DNA of 7,838 bases, from the NCBI GenBank assembly GCA_019310865.1, contig JAFDDL010000156.1, positions 1 to 7,838 of the forward strand, read 5' to 3'. The position numbers were made by a program, and so were the translations under genes. The DNA is from Deltaproteobacteria bacterium. GTDB lineage: Bacteria > Desulfobacterota > Desulfobacteria > Desulfobacterales > JAFDDL01. Within the stretch, counting starts at the first letter, position 1. Each line of letters starts with the position of its first letter. The notes beneath the pieces were generated by a model. That model did not search any database and was not told the origin of the DNA. It worked only from the letters and a program-made list of their open reading frames with translations. Positions 6,955-7,838 of the stretch are shown here, one piece after another.

Positions 6955-7450
6955 TACTGGACGGTTCGACCCCATCCATCTTTAACGCTATATCGATTTT
7001 ATCGGATTTGATGTCGTTTTCAAGATCATCGGTTTCAAGAGCGTCGGTGTCAAGATCGTCGGCGACATCGCCCGATGAATTATCATCAAGCAAGTCATCC
7101 ACCGTATCGATTGAAACGGCATCATCCGACAATTGCGCGGCCGGTTGCTTCTTGACAAGATAATCGGTATCGTCACAACAAAATTCCATCAACTCCTGAG
7201 CGTCGGATTCAATGAATTTAATCGTTGCTTCTGTAAGCCGATCCAAAATGAGCTTCGGTGGGAAAAAATTCTGCGTTCGCAGCATCGACATAAGGGCGAC
7301 CTTGCCCTGGGAAGCAGCTGCAATAAGGCTTTCCACATCATAAGACACCTGGTAAACAAGGGTAAATATTTCCTTGTCCAGTTCGGCGTATTCTTTGATC
7401 GTCAGCTGATTGTTATTGCCGGATCGACTCACCACATATTTATGCTTCAT
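6944..7450 (-). CDS. Hypothetical protein with acidic Asp-rich C-terminal tail
   Basis: This is a 168-residue protein of no family I recognise, first gene of the operon. The N-terminal part (about 1-100) looks like a soluble, mostly helical domain: MKHKYVVSRSG, then ELDKEIFTLVYQVSYDVESLIAAASQGK, then a second helical stretch near 66-90, ending at a CC pair (91-92). There is no signal peptide or membrane segment, so it should be cytoplasmic. The last 60 residues are very acidic (19 Asp and 3 Glu) and include three tandem pentapeptides, DDLDT, DALET and DDLEN, at 131-145. The tail is probably disordered. The start at ATG 7450 is 6 bases after AAGGAG (7462-7457); an in-frame TTG at 7456 is too close to that site. 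The stop overlaps the start of apbE. Good ribosome binding site and operon position support a real gene; the function is unknown. Confidence 0.77.
   Translation of the reverse strand: MKHKYVVSRSGNNNQLTIKEYAELDKEIFTLVYQVSYDVESLIAAASQGKVALMSMLRTQNFFPPKLILDRLTEATIKFIESDAQELMEFCCDDTDYLVKKQPAAQLSDDAVSIDTVDDLLDDNSSGDVADDLDTDALETDDLENDIKSDKIDIALKMDGVEPSSNDG
7021..7065 (-). repeat. 15-nt tandem repeat, three copies, inside the acidic protein gene
   Basis: Three adjacent 15-base units begin at 7021, 7036 and 7051 (plus-strand readings CAAGATCATCGG, CAAGAGCGTCGG and CAAGATCGTCGG, each plus three bases). The first 12 bases of the units differ from one another at only one to three positions. The period is a multiple of three, so each unit encodes one pentapeptide of the acidic tail (DDLEN, DALET, DDLDT when read from 7021 upwards). 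This suggests recent in-frame expansion; copy number may vary between strains. Confidence 0.6.
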
Positions 7451-7571
7451 GGGCAACTCCTTGATCGAAAAGTTTCAAGTTCACTGAACAACCGAATCGG
7501 TGTGCCGGCTGGATCAAGCCCCTGAAAATCTTGTCTGTTAGAGATTTTTGGAAAACATAAAATGCTTCCCA

Positions 7572-7590
7572 TGTCAAGGAAACATTGACA
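7572..7590. repeat. Perfect inverted repeat carrying TTGACA on both strands
   Basis: TGTCAA (7572-7577) and TTGACA (7585-7590) form perfect 6-base inverted arms around a 7-base spacer, GGAAACA. Each arm reads as a consensus -35 hexamer, one per strand, in the intergenic region between the operon start (7450) and the tRNA gene (7654). No good -10 follows at the expected distance on either strand. The palindrome could therefore be a regulator-binding site rather than two promoters, or it could be chance. Confidence 0.3.
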
Positions 7591-7610
7591 ATTTTTATCC
7601 TTGAAATGTA

Positions 7611-7639
7611 TTGACCTGTTGAAAGTAAGGTGGTAACAG
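7611..7639 (+). promoter_or_regulatory. Candidate promoter of the tRNA-Ser gene
   Basis: TTGACC (7611-7616, five of six -35 consensus bases) is followed after 17 bases by TAACAG (7634-7639, three of six), preceded by TGG, a possible extended -10 (TGn). Transcription would start near 7646, leaving a 5' leader of about eight bases for RNase P to remove. The position is right for a tRNA promoter, but the -10 is weak. Positions 7451-7610 contain no gene that I can support. Confidence 0.35.
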
Positions 7640-7653
7640 ACGTTGCGTTTCCG

Positions 7654-7739
7654 GGAGGGATGGCCGAGTGGTTGAAGGCGGCGGTCTTGAAAACCGTTGA
7701 GCGAAAGCTCCGTGGGTTCGAATCCTACTCCCTCCGCCA
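7654..7739 (+). tRNA. tRNA-Ser (anticodon TGA)
   Basis: The sequence folds into a class II tRNA with encoded CCA. The acceptor stem pairs GGAGGGA (7654-7660) with TCCCTCC (7729-7735), followed by discriminator G7736 and CCA (7737-7739). The anticodon stem pairs GCGGT (7681-7685) with ACCGT, and the loop CTTGAAA gives anticodon TGA at 7688-7690, which reads UCN serine codons, UCA best. A long variable arm, GAGC-GAAA-GCTC, is typical of serine tRNAs. The T arm is GTGGG (7712-7716), loop TTCGAAT and CCTAC (7724-7728). It stands alone, with its own promoter candidate and terminator. Confidence 0.97.
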
Positions 7740-7772
7740 AAACATAATCCGACAAGGCCCAACAGAGGCCTC

Positions 7773-7807
7773 AAACCCCTTAATATTAAAGAATTAAGGG
7801 GTTTTTT
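7773..7807 (+). terminator. Intrinsic terminator of the tRNA-Ser transcript
   Basis: A perfect 12-pair stem joins AAACCCCTTAAT (7773-7784) to ATTAAGGGGTTT (7793-7804), with an 8-base loop and a run of six T at 7802-7807. It lies 33 bases after the tRNA CCA end and is a textbook Rho-independent terminator on the plus strand. A smaller hairpin (AGGCC 7755-7759 with GGCCT 7767-7771) sits between it and the tRNA. The remaining bases to 7838 show no recognisable feature. Confidence 0.9.
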
Positions 7808-7838
7808 GTGTCCAGAATAGTCCAACAAAAAGTATTGA

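Noticed and set aside
7447..7755. Minus-strand open frame whose start reads EGVGFEPTELSLNGFQDRR, plus another at 7595-7828 with GGGSRIRTHGAFAQRFSRPP.
   Set aside because: Both are antisense translations of the tRNA-Ser gene. These are well-known spurious database proteins, not genes.
7654..7838. Possible integration site of a mobile element at the 3' end of tRNA-Ser.
   Set aside because: Serine tRNA genes are common attachment sites, but no integrase and no repeat of the tRNA end is visible in the 99 bases that follow.

Overview
The window looks like ordinary chromosome from a Gram-negative bacterium. Two lipoproteins carry clear lipoboxes, one secreted protein has a signal peptide, and PgsA, RimO, ApbE and a long-chain prenyl synthase are all of proteobacterial type. 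Moderate GC, a LysM/TPR lipoprotein and this gene mix suggest a Desulfobacterota (delta-proteobacterial) relative. That assignment is an inference from style, not from any marker search.

Layout. Positions 1-224 (minus strand) hold the 5' end of a gene that runs off the left edge; it encodes a protein with one membrane-spanning segment. Positions 225-493 are an AT-rich divergent intergenic region with a reasonable promoter for the next gene. Positions 503-1744 (plus) encode a lipoprotein with TPR repeats on both sides of a LysM domain. From 7450 down to 1758 six minus-strand genes form a tight probable operon: a 168-residue acidic protein of unknown function, apbE, rimO, a polyprenyl diphosphate synthase (ispB type), a secreted protein with a FlgT-like N-terminal region, and pgsA. 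Three junctions overlap (11, 4 and 4 bases) and the other two gaps are 24 and 30 bases. The operon and the lipoprotein gene converge, with 13 bases between their stop codons. Positions 7451-7653 are intergenic. A tRNA-Ser (anticodon TGA) follows at 7654-7739 on the plus strand, with its own strong intrinsic terminator at 7773-7807.

Function. The operon mixes envelope and housekeeping tasks: periplasmic flavinylation (ApbE), methylthiolation of ribosomal protein S12 (RimO), the isoprenoid side chain of quinones (IspB type) and anionic phospholipid synthesis (PgsA). Two unrecognised proteins travel with them. No mobile element, CRISPR array, defence system or other clearly new system is visible. 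The points most worth following are the two unknown operon members, the acidic protein's 15-nt tandem repeat, the LysM/TPR lipoprotein, and a palindrome carrying a TTGACA hexamer on each strand upstream of both the operon and the tRNA.
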